Assembly (NCBI GenBank): GCA_030142905.1
Contig: JASJOG010000027.1
Location: 1,364,001 to 1,428,000 of the forward strand
Source of the DNA: Heliopora coerulea
Lineage: Eukaryota; Cnidaria; Anthozoa; Scleralcyonacea; Helioporidae
DNA length: 64,000 nt
Reading direction: 5' to 3'
The notes under the pieces were generated by a model. The model had not been told where the DNA came from. It saw only the letters and a program-made list of their open reading frames with translations, and did no database searches. A program made the position numbers and the translations under genes. The number at the start of each line of letters is the position of its first letter. The first letter of the stretch is position 1. Positions 1 through 12,500 of this stretch are shown in pieces.

Positions 1-1343
1 AGTAATTACTTTCATTGAGTGTTGTCTGTGAGTTGCGTTTGTAATTAATGAAATTGAAAAACTTCATTAAAATTTGAGAAATCGCTATTCAAGTCAGGAA
101 TCGCTCCATATACATCGCTTTTGTCTTTGGTGAAGGGCAAAAGGTGTTGCACAAAAGGACGAAGTACTGACTTGAAGACTAAAATTTTTATTCATGATTT
201 CAACCGAAGACTGAACCCTCATGAAACTCTTCGGCCCAGAGGCCTGAACCCAAGGAGGCTTACTTGAAGCCCACTAGTAAATATGGATATTGAATGCATA
301 CTGGCCATCAGCAGTTGCCATGGAAACTTGCAGACTGATGTACATTTACAAAACTTTGGCCAAACTGGCGAACATTATAAAAACCACTACACACCAAACT
401 GCTTTAAAATTTTAGATTCGACCAAAACCACTTACACACCAGAATTGAATGAAGCTATTTGCATTCAAAACATCAACACCTTTCTCTGTTCATAATTATC
501 GTTTGATACCGCCTCCTTTAGTCTTCACACAACATATTGTCATTGTAATTAATAAACTAAGCATATCATCACTGTAATTAGTTAATTTATTCATTCTGTA
601 ATTCCTGTTTAAAGCCTTACAAATATCACTCTGTAAATTAAAGATGGCATGAGTCTAGTCGAAATATGTCTTCAAAAAGTATTCTCGTGTTTTTGAAATT
701 TATAACTAATCTAACTTTGGTGGGCAGATGACAATGCACTATCTAAAATTGTTGGATAGGCTGTCCAACAATTCTGAGTGAGCCATCAGCCGAAATCATA
801 AACCAGCTGTTACAACTGTAATTTCTCGGCTTTTGGAGGAGGTTCCTGAGGAAAAGTGCTTTACGAGGGGAAAGACATAAGACTGGACAAAACAGCGACA
901 AGACAGAGAATTTTTATCACAATAAAACAGCCGAAAATGCAAGATTGATCTGAATAGAACGTATCCCAGAGACTCTGTCATGATTCGTAATGACTAATCA
1001 AGCTTTGAAAACAGGAATCTTTTCATACTTTCATTTCTTTCGATTTACTGCGTTGATTAGTTTGATTTTCAACAAGTAGCTCAACCTCCACCGTCCTGTT
1101 TACAATTATTCACTAAGCACGTGGCTAATTGGTATTAGTAGAAACTCAGTCGAGTACTATTGAAAATGCTGCATTCTGATTGGCTACGCTACTCGCTATC
1201 TATTCGTCGATATATAGCGAGTAGCGAAAATAGCTTCCGGCTCTCGTTTTTGTGAAGTTTTTGAAGACGAAATAGAATGCTTACTTGAAAGTGCAATCCT
1301 AGAGAAGACGAAAAATGTTCTTTGCAAAGTCTGTTTCTGCTAA
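1..1343. other. Left flank, no gene recognised
   Basis: Only short, unconvincing reading frames are present, such as one of 70 codons at 283-495. I see no domain and no splice-linked exon series. Around 1187-1226 an imperfect hairpin brings together gctactcgctat and its complement, next to a CCAAT-type attgg. This looks like part of a dispersed repeat rather than a promoter of a gene I can identify. Confidence 0.5.
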
Positions 1344-1450
1344 AACAATTAGATTATGAGCTCGAGATTTCTATGAGGTGATAGTTGACTCTGGCTTCGC
1401 CCCCGTCAACTATCACCTCAGAGAAATCTCGAGCTCATAATCTAATTGTT
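1344..1450. repeat. Near-perfect hairpin (inverted repeat)
   Basis: Two arms of about 46 bp (1344-1389 and 1405-1450) are almost exact reverse complements around a 15-base loop. The loop is rich in C and G, unlike the AT-rich arms. No protein is encoded. It is probably a small foldback or MITE remnant. Confidence 0.85.
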
Positions 1451-1935
1451 AAATATCTGATTAGCTTGCGGTGCCAGCTCCTCCATTTCAGTAATGCCAC
1501 ATTGTTGGACAAACGGCAAAACTGTCCAACATTTGTTGAACAAATCAAAATGTTAGACAAAATATTAATGTTTGATCGGAAGCAAACGTAATCCAACATC
1601 GAGTGTCAAACGATTAAACCTTGTCAGATGTAGCAAAGTTGGATCGTTTGACCAGAGCTTAAGGGTCAAAACAATGACGTGAAGCAGGCCCATTCTTCAT
1701 TTCATGGTCTTCGATACCCCACAACAGTTGGACAAAGCTGAGCTGTTTGTCAGTGAGACCAGCAAATGTTCTTGTCAATAACTAAAATCTTTAACATTTC
1801 TCTTATTGTAATCGCTAAAAAAGAACTGGCTTGTGTTATAGAATGTTTGCCATTACCGAGAGTAGTTCGTCCCAACGTACCACAAGCGTAACCAATCAAA
1901 CTGAATTTAGTTGTCGTGGCTAGACGGCATACCTG

Positions 1936-2075
1936 AGAAGGAGGATTAGGATTAGGATTAGGATCGGGATTAGGTTTGGGGTTGAGATTAGGGTTAGTTC
2001 TAGTTCTAGCCCTAGTTGCTAGCCTAACCCTAACCTTAATCCTAACGCTTACCCTAACCCTAATTCTCCTTCTGA
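1936..2075. repeat. Interstitial telomere-like repeats, head-to-head
   Basis: The left half holds degenerate ggatta and gattagggttag repeats. The right half holds the complementary ctaaccctaacc and accctaaccc repeats. The whole block is flanked by gaaggagga and its complement tctccttct. TTAGGG is the telomere repeat of cnidarians and vertebrates. The inverted layout fits either a fossil end-to-end junction or a palindromic repeat that contains telomere-like sequence. Confidence 0.65.
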
Positions 2076-2206
2076 GCTATACATTCTACCTACGACATCA
2101 TGAAATCAGTTGTGGTCAAAAATAAATAGCCGCGCCGAGCTCGGAGCACTGGGTTGGAGAGGATGCAGTTTCACGGCAAATTCACGATTGAATTTTTTGG
2201 GCGCAA

Positions 2207-5137
2207 ATGATAACAAGCAACAATCAGAAACTTCGAAAGAAAATCGTCATTGATACGGACTGTGGTGTAGACGATGCCCAAGCTCTACTGTTGGCTCTGA
2301 GTGAGGAATTTGAGGACTCCGTCGAGGTCATAGCCATAACATGCGTTGCTGGAAACGTCGATGTGGACCAAGTTTGTATCAATGTTTTAAAAGTTCTCGA
2401 AGTTGCCAGCAGAACTGATATTCCTGTTTACAAAGGCGCTTACAAACCTCTGCTTGGTGAGTACATCTAGAACTGGGCGGTACGACTCAAATGTTGCTCT
2501 GTGCAAGCGCTGTTCTGGTAAAAATAATTGGTTGTACTTCATGTCAGTTGTCGCATTGTTCAGCCTGTGTTATGTTTGGGTCTTTGTTTAACTGGTTACC
2601 CCTGTGATAGGAATCACCTGGCAAAATGCTGCCTCTAGACATTTGGTGGTTTTGGCAGTGCCAAAGTCGGGCAAGGAAGTCACAGCCTTCCCTGTCAAGG
2701 AGATATTTCCCTCAGAAATTAATTGAAGACAACAATTTCTGGTCTTATGATGGTCTATTAGTAAGAGAAGGATTTGGGCCACATATGTTGATAGCATTCT
2801 AAAAAAGGCCTTTTAATGTTGATAACATTTTGAAATTTCCTTGGGGATCACACCCTCTGACCTTTGTACCAAAATTCTGAACATCAACCTGATAAAAATT
2901 AGGCTGACTAGGATAAAAGATTGGCAAAGCATTCATTAGGGAGCATTTACACATAACAATTGACATGTACCGATTTTCATTCTGATGTATTCAAATAAGT
3001 CACTGCAGTCTATATTGCAATAGCAAGCAAATTCAAAAAGAAGGAATTGTACCTTGAAGACATCTTTACATATCCCAAGATGAATCTGGTCACTGTTTGG
3101 GTATAAGTCATTGTCTGCATTTAGCACCTTTATTAAACTAATGGGGATCTACAAAGAGAGTGCAAATTGAAGTGTATTAGAATGATGAAGCAAGGCACCT
3201 GTATATGCATTATGTTTATTATCTTAAACATGAACACATTCAAGACAATATGTTTGTCAAAATTTGTTATCCGATAATTCAGAAAAGTTCTAGTCTACAA
3301 GTGTTGTGGAAATGTCACTTTATTTTTCATTGGGCATGTTCAGTTTCCCTTAATACTGAAACAGGGCACAAAATAGGGCTTCGACATTGGACAATTGTCA
3401 GACCAGAAGATATAAAGATCCCAGTTTGACTGACAAGAAATCTTTCTTGTCTGTGATTCTTGACAGGTCAGATCGCCAAGGAAATGTAAGACTTGTGACC
3501 CATGACTACATGAGTAATAAAGAGTAGTTGGTGAGGTTAAGCTCAATCCATGCTTAATTCCATAGTGGTTTTTCTTGACAAGAGTGGCATTTTATAATAT
3601 CATGCAATTAATTGTTATAAGATATTGAATATCATCTGTACAAAGAATAGTCTGCTTCAACGATTGCTTGTGATGCAACACTGTTTGGTAATTCAATACA
3701 GGAACTCTACTATGCTGAGCACTCAGGTGACAATTAATGCACAGCTGGATCTCTAGGTTTTTAAATATCTGGAGGGTTAAATAGTAAAAACCCTATCTCC
3801 ATTAACCCTTTCATTCCAAGATGATTCTTTAGAATTTAATTCAGAAGAGAAAAAACTCAGGGGAATATATAAAGATTGTTGCACCTATGGGATGTTCCAG
3901 TTTGTCATTTTTATGGCCTTTAGAATCTTCTTTTAAATTTGACTTAAGGATGTCTTATGTAAACATTTTAATCTTCTATTTAGAACTACAGTTCAAGGTA
4001 ATTCAACTTGTACAGAGCACTGCATGACACACGCGTCACCGAGCTCTCACTCGCCCACACGCTCCAAAAAATACCCGATCGCCCAGCGCAATCAATCGCG
4101 CTCGCCAGATTAGTTTTAGCTGGAGCAGTAAAATGCTAAACAACGGGAATCAAGCAAATGTGAAAAGATGCAACTTTATCGTCGGAGAATACAACAAAAA
4201 CCCTCTTCAATCTAAACTTGGGATCGTTAGGGTTTACTTTGTACTTTTATTAGGGAAACGTTCATTTACGTAACAAGCCCATGTAATAAAACTCGTGGAT
4301 ATTCCAATTTACTGGTGGCGGAAAAATGGCAGGGGGGTTGAGGGGGGTTGTGTTTTTTTTTAGACAAAGCCAAAACATTAGTTCATCATTCATTTTCATA
4401 CCTTGCCAGCCCACGACATGGACGCCTCACATTATCATGGCGAAGATGGACTTGGCGATGCTTTGGACATCCCCCAACCAGATATGAAGCTTCTGAAAGA
4501 AGAACACGCCGTTGACATCCTGGTGAAACTTGCAAACGAAAATCCTGGGGAGATCACTTTGATAGCAATCGGTCCGCTAACTAATGTCGCCCTTGCTTGT
4601 CAAATGGATCCCTCCTTTCGCACAAACATCAAGAGGGCCGTGTTTATGGGTGGCAACATCGAAGCAAAAGGAAATATTTCTGTCTGTGGTGAGTTCAATT
4701 TCTTTTTCGACCCCGAAGCGGCATACATCGTCCTGGATGAGCTTGGTTGTCCTATGGAACTTCTCACTTGGGAGACATCCCTTCGCTGTAATGTAAGTCA
4801 GGAATTTGTCTCGCAATATTTGAACCAGAATACAAGAAAAAGTGAGTTCCTCAGTAAGATATCTGCTGTTTCAATTCAATTGCATCTTGATGAAGAGTTT
4901 GGTCTTTCCGAGAATTATAGCCCGTGTGATCCATTAGCAGTTGCTGTTGCTATCCAGCCCGATATTGTTTTAAAGGAAGAAAGTGTTTATGCAACAGTTG
5001 AGTTACAGGGGAAAAATACAAGAGGTCAGATGGTGATTGATTGGCGTTGCATCTTAAAAAGAAAGAAGAATGTTTTAATCCCAGTAGAAATTGATATGGT
5101 GAAGTTTAAGTCGATGCTGATGAAGTCCTCACAATGA
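2207..5137 (+). CDS. Inosine-uridine preferring nucleoside hydrolase, two exons
   Basis: The enzyme family cleaves the N-glycosidic bond of ribonucleosides to give free base and ribose in purine and pyrimidine salvage. Exons 2207-2456 and 4410-5137 join in frame across a GT-AG intron (donor GTGAGT) into a 325-residue protein, a usual length for the family. The diagnostic N-terminal calcium and ribose motif DTDCGVDDAQAL is at residues 16-27, followed by N50. Exon 2 carries HGEDGLGD near residue 93, IGPLTNVAL, MGGN at 163-166 and GEFNFFFDPEAA at 177-188. The late motif reads CDPLA (C256, D257). Bacterial inosine-uridine enzymes have His in place of the Cys, so substrate preference cannot be assumed. 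The start at 2207 lies 15 codons before the first motif, with caaATGa context. The 1.95-kb intron shows no gene. No clear AATAAA was seen near the stop. Confidence 0.93.
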
Positions 5138-5530
5138 TCGTCTTTGATGAACAATTTTTCTTCTTATTTTTGAATGATAAGTGTCAACAATTAATTTGCT
5201 AGGTATCGGATAGATTTTGAATATACTCCACAGCCTTTAACAATTCCGAAGAATGTTTAATTTCGTTATCAAATCTTTTAGTTTTGTGCATTTTCTCCTA
5301 CAACAGTCCGTTTTCCAGAAATTTTTATCGCCAACAGGCTTCATTTGCTTGTTCTTGTTATGGTGGCTCAATGTTTTTGTTGGGGGCTTTTGGCGTGTTG
5401 AAGAATGCTAGCTAGAAAGTAAAAAAAGAAAAACCAAAACAAAAAACTAAAAAGGAATCATTTTGAGGTGAATAATATTGTAATAGAACAGAGATTTTGT
5501 CATGGTTGTAAATTTAAACATCGCTTTTTG

Positions 5531-5752
5531 AAACGTATTAACCATGGTGACTGGTTATACTAGACAATTCTGAAAAGAACTCTAGAACACCTGAAAAGTA
5601 AGAAACGGAGTTTGAGCCTCTCGACAACAAATACTAAACGCATACTTCTTTTTACTCATCCAGAGGATCAAACTGTGTTTCTTACTTTCCAAGTGTTCTA
5701 GAATTCTTTTCAGAACTGTCCAGCATAACCATTCACCATGGTTAATACGTTC
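5531..5752. repeat. Foldback element, about 90-bp arms
   Basis: Arms 5531-5619 and 5663-5752 are reverse complements with about ten mismatches. Both outer ends contain aacgtattaaccatgg. The 43-base spacer is unique. It is a non-coding foldback transposon-like repeat lying 400 bp downstream of the nucleoside hydrolase stop; the intervening 5138-5530 shows nothing recognisable. Confidence 0.8.
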
Positions 5753-6599
5753 TACAGGCGACATTTAAATATTGTAATAGACAGAAAAACTTTTTTGACA
5801 TCAAAACATGTCACCGAGAAGTGACTTGCAGGTTGCAATGCAAATACTGGCGTTTCAAAATCATTCTTTGTCACCGTTCAACCTTATTTAATTCTTCCAC
5901 ACTCGCGTGACATAAGGAGACACTAAGTCACAAATTTCTTTCGTAAGATATTATTTTGTAATATCATGATTACTAACAAAATAGAATTTGTATTGTTCAT
6001 AGTTCTTTCTTCTTTTGATTTTTGTGTTTTTTCGTTCGACGAAATTCATTTTTCTTTGGATAATTTTGGTGGTTTTGATGGTGGTCGCTCTTGTGTGTTA
6101 ATGAAAGGGAAATTAGACGTTTTTCTACGTTTGATGAATGGAATTTAGTGATTACGTTTCCCCTTGAGGACAAAATACACGCGGGCTCAATAAGCTACTT
6201 AAAAAAGGAACTTGGCGATTTCCGGTAATGAGGAGCTATTTTAAAACGTAATAATTTCTCAAATAACATGCCAACTACATTTCTAACAAACCTCTTGTTT
6301 TTTTAACATTTAACCTTGTGCTGACTACATTTCCAGTATACCTGTTAGCATTTTAACGTTTAACCTTGTTAGTTTTCTTTTTAACATTCCAAAATCTACA
6401 TTGGTGATGTAATCCGTGCACTATGGTATTTGCCTCAGATCCTCAATCATAGGACCGTATAGCTATGGACGTTTGAATCATATGTTATTTTTCCTTGACA
6501 ATTAGCATCATTGCATAACGGTGAAAGCAAACCTGGAAAGTTTAAAAATTTATTATACCGCAACGGTGAAACATTGTTGAAAAGTCAAGTTTTATGCTT
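5753..6599. other. AT-rich spacer, no gene seen
   Basis: One 60-codon frame at 5966-6148 has low-complexity Phe- and Asp-rich content and no recognisable domain. Short duplicated phrases such as ttaaccttgt recur at 6306-6372. Nothing here can be assigned a function. Confidence 0.5.
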
Positions 6600-9500
6600 T
6601 TTCCACTTACCAGAGTCATTTTACGAAAAAAATTCTGTAAAATTTTTAAAGGTCCAAAAATTTCATTAAAAAATGAACGCGTTAACATGATTTTTGACGA
6701 TTTTTTGACAAATCTCAAATCTTTAGAAATAAGCTAAAAATATGAAAGTTTAAACCATATCATTTAGTTTGGCATTGATTTCAGTCGTTTTAGCTTCAAA
6801 TTCTAAAAGATTTTTCACGTCGAAAATTTCATCAAAATGCAAAGCGGTTAACCTATAGATTTTCACGAACTTTTCGACGAATTTCAAACTATCGAAAAAA
6901 GCTGAAAATATGAAAGTTTATTGCATAGAACCTAGTTTTGCACTGATATGCGTTGTTTTTTGGTGAAATTATGTTGAATATTTTAGGTCGAAAAATTCCA
7001 CAAACAACTAAAGGGGTTAACCTTTGGTTTTTGACGATTTTTCGAACAATTTCCAACATTCGAAACAAAACTGAAAATATGGAACTTTATTGCATAGAAC
7101 CTAGTTTTGCAGTGATTTGAGGGGATTTTGGGTGAAATTACGTTGAATATTTTAGGTCGAAAAATTCCACCAAAAAGTAAAGGGGTTAACCTTTGGTTTT
7201 TGACGATTTTTTGACCAATTTCAAACTTTGCAAATAAGCTCAAAATATGTAAGTTTATTGGATAGAACATAGTTTTGAAGTGATTGAAGTGGTTTTTGAA
7301 TGAAATTACGTTGAATATTTTAGGTCGAAAAATTCGACCAAAAAGTAAAGGGGTTGACCTTTGGTTTTTGACGATTTTTCGACCAATTTCCAACTTTCGA
7401 AGTAAGGTCAAAATATGAAAGTTTATTGCGTAGAAGCTAGTTTTACAGTGATTTGAGTGGTTTCTCGGTGAAATTACGTTCAATATTTGAGATCGAAAAA
7501 TTTGACCAAAAAGTAAAGGGGTTAACCTTTGGTTTTTGACGATTTTTCGACCAATTTCCAACTTTCGAAATAAGGTCAAAATATGAAAGTTTATTGCGTA
7601 GAAGCTAGTTTTACAGTGATTTGAGTGGTTTTTCGGTGAAATTACGTTCAATATTTTAGGTAGAAAAATTTGACCAAAAAGTAAAGGGGTTAACCTTTGG
7701 TTTTTGACGACGTTTCGACCAATTTCCAACTTTGGAAATAAGCTGAAAATATGAAAGTTTATTCCACAGAACCTAGTTTTGCAGTGATTTGAGTGGGTTT
7801 TGTGTGAAATTACGTTCAATATTTTAGGTCGAAAAATTTGACCAAAAAGTAAAGGGGTTAACCTTTGGTTTTTGACCAATTTCAAACTTTACAAATAAGC
7901 TCAAAATATGTAAGTTTATTGGATAGAACATAGTTTTGAAGTGATTGAAGTGGTTTTTGAATGAAATTACGTTGAATATTTTAGGTCGAAAAATTCGACC
8001 AAAAAGTAAAGGGGTTAACCTTTGGTTTTTGACGATTTTTCGACCAATTTCCAACTTTCGAAATAAGATCAAAATATGAAAGTTTGTTGCGTAGAAGCTA
8101 GTTTTACAGTGATTTGAGTGGTTTTTCGGTAAAATTACGTTCATTATTTTAGGTCGAAAAATTTGACCAAAAAGTAAAGGGGTTAACCTTTGGTTTTTGA
8201 CGATTTTTCGACCAATTTCCAACTTTCGAAATAAGGTCAAAATATGAAAGTTTATTACGTAGAAACTAGTTTTGCAGTGATTTCAGTGGTTTTTCGGTAA
8301 AATTACGTTCATTATTTTAGGTCGAAAAATTTGACCAAAAAGTAAAGGGGTTAACCTTTGGTTTTTGACCAATTTCAAACTTTGCAAATAAGCTCAAAAT
8401 ATGTAAGTTTATTGGATAGAACATAGTTTTGAAGTGATTGAAGTGGTTTTTGAATGAAATTACGTTGAATATTTTAGGTCGAAAAATTTGACCAAAAAGT
8501 AAAGGGGTTAACCTTTGGTTTTTGACGATTTTTCGACCAATTTCCAACTTTCGAAATAAGGTCAAAATATGAAAGTTTGTTGCGTAGAAGCTAGTTTTAC
8601 AGTGATTTGAGTGGTTTTTCGGTGAAATTACGTTCATTATTTTAGGTCGAAAAATTTGACCAAAAAGTAAAGGGGTTAACCTTTGGTTTTTGACCAATTT
8701 CAAACTTTGCAAATAAGCTCAAAATATGTAAGTTTATTGGATAGAACATAGTTTTGAAGTGATTGAAGTGGTTTTTGAATGAAATTACGTTGAATATTTT
8801 AGGTCGAAAAATTCGACCAAAAAGTAAAGGGGTTAACCTTTGGTTTTTGACGATTTTTCGACCAATTTCCAACTTTCGAAATAAGGTCAAAATATGAAAG
8901 TTTATTGCGTAGAAGCTAGTTTTACAGTGATTTGAGTGGTTTTTCGGTAAAATTACGTTCATTATTTTAGGTCGAAAAATTTGACCAAAAAGTAAAGGGG
9001 TTAACCTTTGGTTTTTGACGATTTTTCGACCAATTTCCAACTTTCGAAATAAGGTCAAAATGTGAAAGTTTATTACGTAGAAACTAGTTTTGCAGTGATT
9101 TCAGTGGTTTTTCGGTGAAATTACGTTCAATATTTGAGATCGAAAAATTTGACCAAAAAGTAAAGGGGTTAACCTTTGGTTTTTGACGATTTTTCGACCA
9201 ATTTCCAACTTTCGAAATAAGGTCAAAATATGAAAGTTTATTGCGTAGAAGCTAGTTTTACAGTGATTTGAGTGGTTTTTCGGTGAAATTACGTTCAATA
9301 TTTGAGATTGAAAAATTTGACCAAAAAGTAAAGGGGTTAACCTTTGGTTTTTGACGATTTTTCGACCAATTTCCAACTTTCGAAATAAGCTGAAAATATG
9401 AAAGTTTATTCCACAGAACCTAGTTTTGCAGTGATTTGAGTGGGTTTTGTGTGAAATTACGTTCAATATTTTAGGTCGAAAAATTTGACCAAAAAGTAAA

Positions 9501-12500
9501 GGGGTTAACCTTTGGTTTTTGACGATTTTTCGACCAATTTCCAACTTTCGAAATAAGGTCAAAATATGAAAGTTTATTGCGTAGAAGCTAGTTTTACAGT
9601 GAATTGAGTGGTTTTTCGGTGAAATTACGTTCAATATTTGAGATCGAAAAATTTGACCAAAAAGTAAAGGGGTTAACCTTTGGTTTTTGACGATTTTTCG
9701 ACCAATTTCCAACTTTCGAAATAAGGTCAAAATATGAAAGTTTATTGCGTAGAAGCTAGTTTTACAGTGATTTGAGTGGTTTTTCGGTGAAATTACGTTC
9801 AATATTTTAGGTAGAAAAATTTGACCAAAAAGTAAAGGGGTTAACCTTTGGTTTTTGACGATTTTTCGACCAATTTCCAACTTTCGAAATAAGGTAAAAA
9901 TATGAAAGTTTATTGCGTAGAATCTAGTTTTACAGTGATTTGAGTGGTTTTTCGGTGAAATTACGTTCAATATTTGAGATCGAAAAATTTGACCAAAAAG
10001 TAAAGGGGTTAACCTTTGGTTTTCGACCAATTTCAAACTTTGCAAATAAGCTCAAAATATGTAAGTTTATTGGATAGAACATAGTTTTGAAGTGATTGAA
10101 GTGGTTTTTGAATGAAATTACGTTGAATATTTTAGGTCGAAAAATTCGACCAAAAAGTAAAGGGGTTAACCTTTGGTTTTTGACGATTTTTCGACCAATT
10201 TCCAACTTTCGAAATAAGGTCAAAATATGAAAGTTTATTGCGTAGAAGCTAGTTTTACAGTGATTTGAGTGGTTTTTCGGTAAAATTATGAAATTACGTT
10301 CAATATTTTAGGTCGAAAAATTCGACCAAAAAGTAAAGGGGTTAACCTTTGGTTTTTGACGATTTTTCGACCAATTTCCAACTTTCGAAATAAGGTCAAA
10401 ATATGAAAGTTTGTTGCGTAGAAGCTAGTTTTACAGTGATTTGAGTGGTTTTTCGGTGAAATTACGTTCATTATTTTAGGTCGAAAAATTTGACCAAAAA
10501 GTAAAGGGGTTAACCTTTGGTTTTCGACCAATTTCAAACTTTGCAAATAAGCTCAAAATATGTAAGTTTATTGGATAGAACATAGTTTTGAAGTGATTGA
10601 AGTGGTTTTTGAATGAAATTACGTTGAATATTTTAGGTCGAAAAATTCGACCAAAAAGTAAAGGGGTTAACCTTTGGTTTTTGACGATTTTTCGACCAAT
10701 TTCCAACTTTCGAAATAAGGTCAAAATATGAAAGTTTATTGCGTAGAAGCTAGTTTTACAGTGATTTGAGTGGTTTTTCGGTAAAATTACGTTCATTATT
10801 TTAGGTCGAAAAATTTGACCAAAAAGTAAAGGGGTTAACCTTTGGTTTTCGACCAATTTCAAACTTTGCAAATAAGCTCAAAATATGTAAGTTTATTGGA
10901 TAGAACATAGTTTTGAAGTGATTGAAGTGGTTTTTGAATGAAATTACGTTGAATATTTTAGGTCGAAAAATTCGACCAAAAAGTAAAGGGGTTAACCTTT
11001 GGTTTTTGACGATTTTTCGACCAATTTCCAACTTTCGAAATAAGGTCAAAATATGAAAGTTTATTGCGTAGAAGCTAGTTTTACAGTGATTTGAGTGGTT
11101 TTTCGGTAAAATTACGTTCATTATTTTAGGTCGAAAAATTTGACCAAAAAGTAAAGGGGTTAACCTTTGGTTTTTGACCAATTTCAAACTTTGCAAATAA
11201 GCTCAAAATATGTAAGTTTATTGGATAGAACATAGTTTTGAAGTGATTGAAGTGGTTTTTGAATGAAATTACGTTCAATATTTTAGGTCGAAAAATTCGA
11301 CCAAAAAGTAAAGGGGTTAACCTTTGGTTTTTGACGATTTTTCGACCAATTTCCAACTTTCGAAATAAGGTCAAAATATGAAAGTTTATTGCGTAGAAGC
11401 TAGTTTTACAGTGATTTGAGTGGTTTTTCGGTGAAATTACGTTCAATATTTTAGGTCGAAAAATTCGACCAAAAAGTAAAGGGGTTAACCTTTGGTTTTT
11501 GACGATTTTTCGACCAATTTCCAACTTTCGAAATAAGGTCAAAATATGAAAGTTTATTGCGTAGAAGCTAGTTTTACAGTGATTTGAGTGGTTTTTCGGT
11601 GAAATTACGTTCATTATTTTAGGTCGAAAAATTTGACCAAAAAGTAAAGGGGTTAACCTTTGGTTTTTGACGATTTTTCGACCAATTTCCAACTTTCGAA
11701 ATAAGGTCAAAATATGAAAGTTTATTGCGTAGAAGCTAGTTTTACAGTGATTTGAGTGGTTTTTCGGTGAAATTACGTTCATTATTTTAGGTCGAAAAAT
11801 TTGACCAAAAAGTAAAGGGGTTAACCTTTGGTTTTTGACCAATTTCAAACTTTGCAAATAAGCTCAAAATATGTAAGTTTATTGGATAGAACATAGTTTT
11901 GAAGTGATTGAAGTGGTTTTTGAATGAAATTACGTTGAATATTTTAGGTCGAAAAATTCGACCAAAAAGTAAAGGGGTTAACCTTTGGTTTTTGACGATT
12001 TTTCGACCAATTTCCAACTTTCGAAATAAGATCAAAATATGAAAGTTTGTTGCGTAGAAGCTAGTTTTACAGTGATTTGAGTGGTTTTTCGGTAAAATTA
12101 CGTTCATTATTTTAGGTCGAAAAATTTGACCAAAAAGTAAAGGGGTTAACCTTTGGTTTTCGACCAATTTCAAACTTTGCAAATAAGCTCAAAATATGTA
12201 AGTTTATTGGATAGAACATAGTTTTGAAGTGATTGAAGTGGTTTTTGAATGAAATTACGTTGAATATTTTAGGTCGAAAAATTCGACCAAAAAGTAAAGG
12301 GGTTAACCTTTGGTTTTTGACGATTTTTCGACCAATTTCCAACTTTCGAAATAAGATCAAAATATGAAAGTTTGTTGCGTAGAAGCTAGTTTTACAGTGA
12401 TTTGAGTGGTTTTTCGGTAAAATTACGTTCATTATTTTAGGTCGAAAAATTTGACCAAAAAGTAAAGGGGTTAACCTTTGGTTTTCGACCAATTTCAAAC

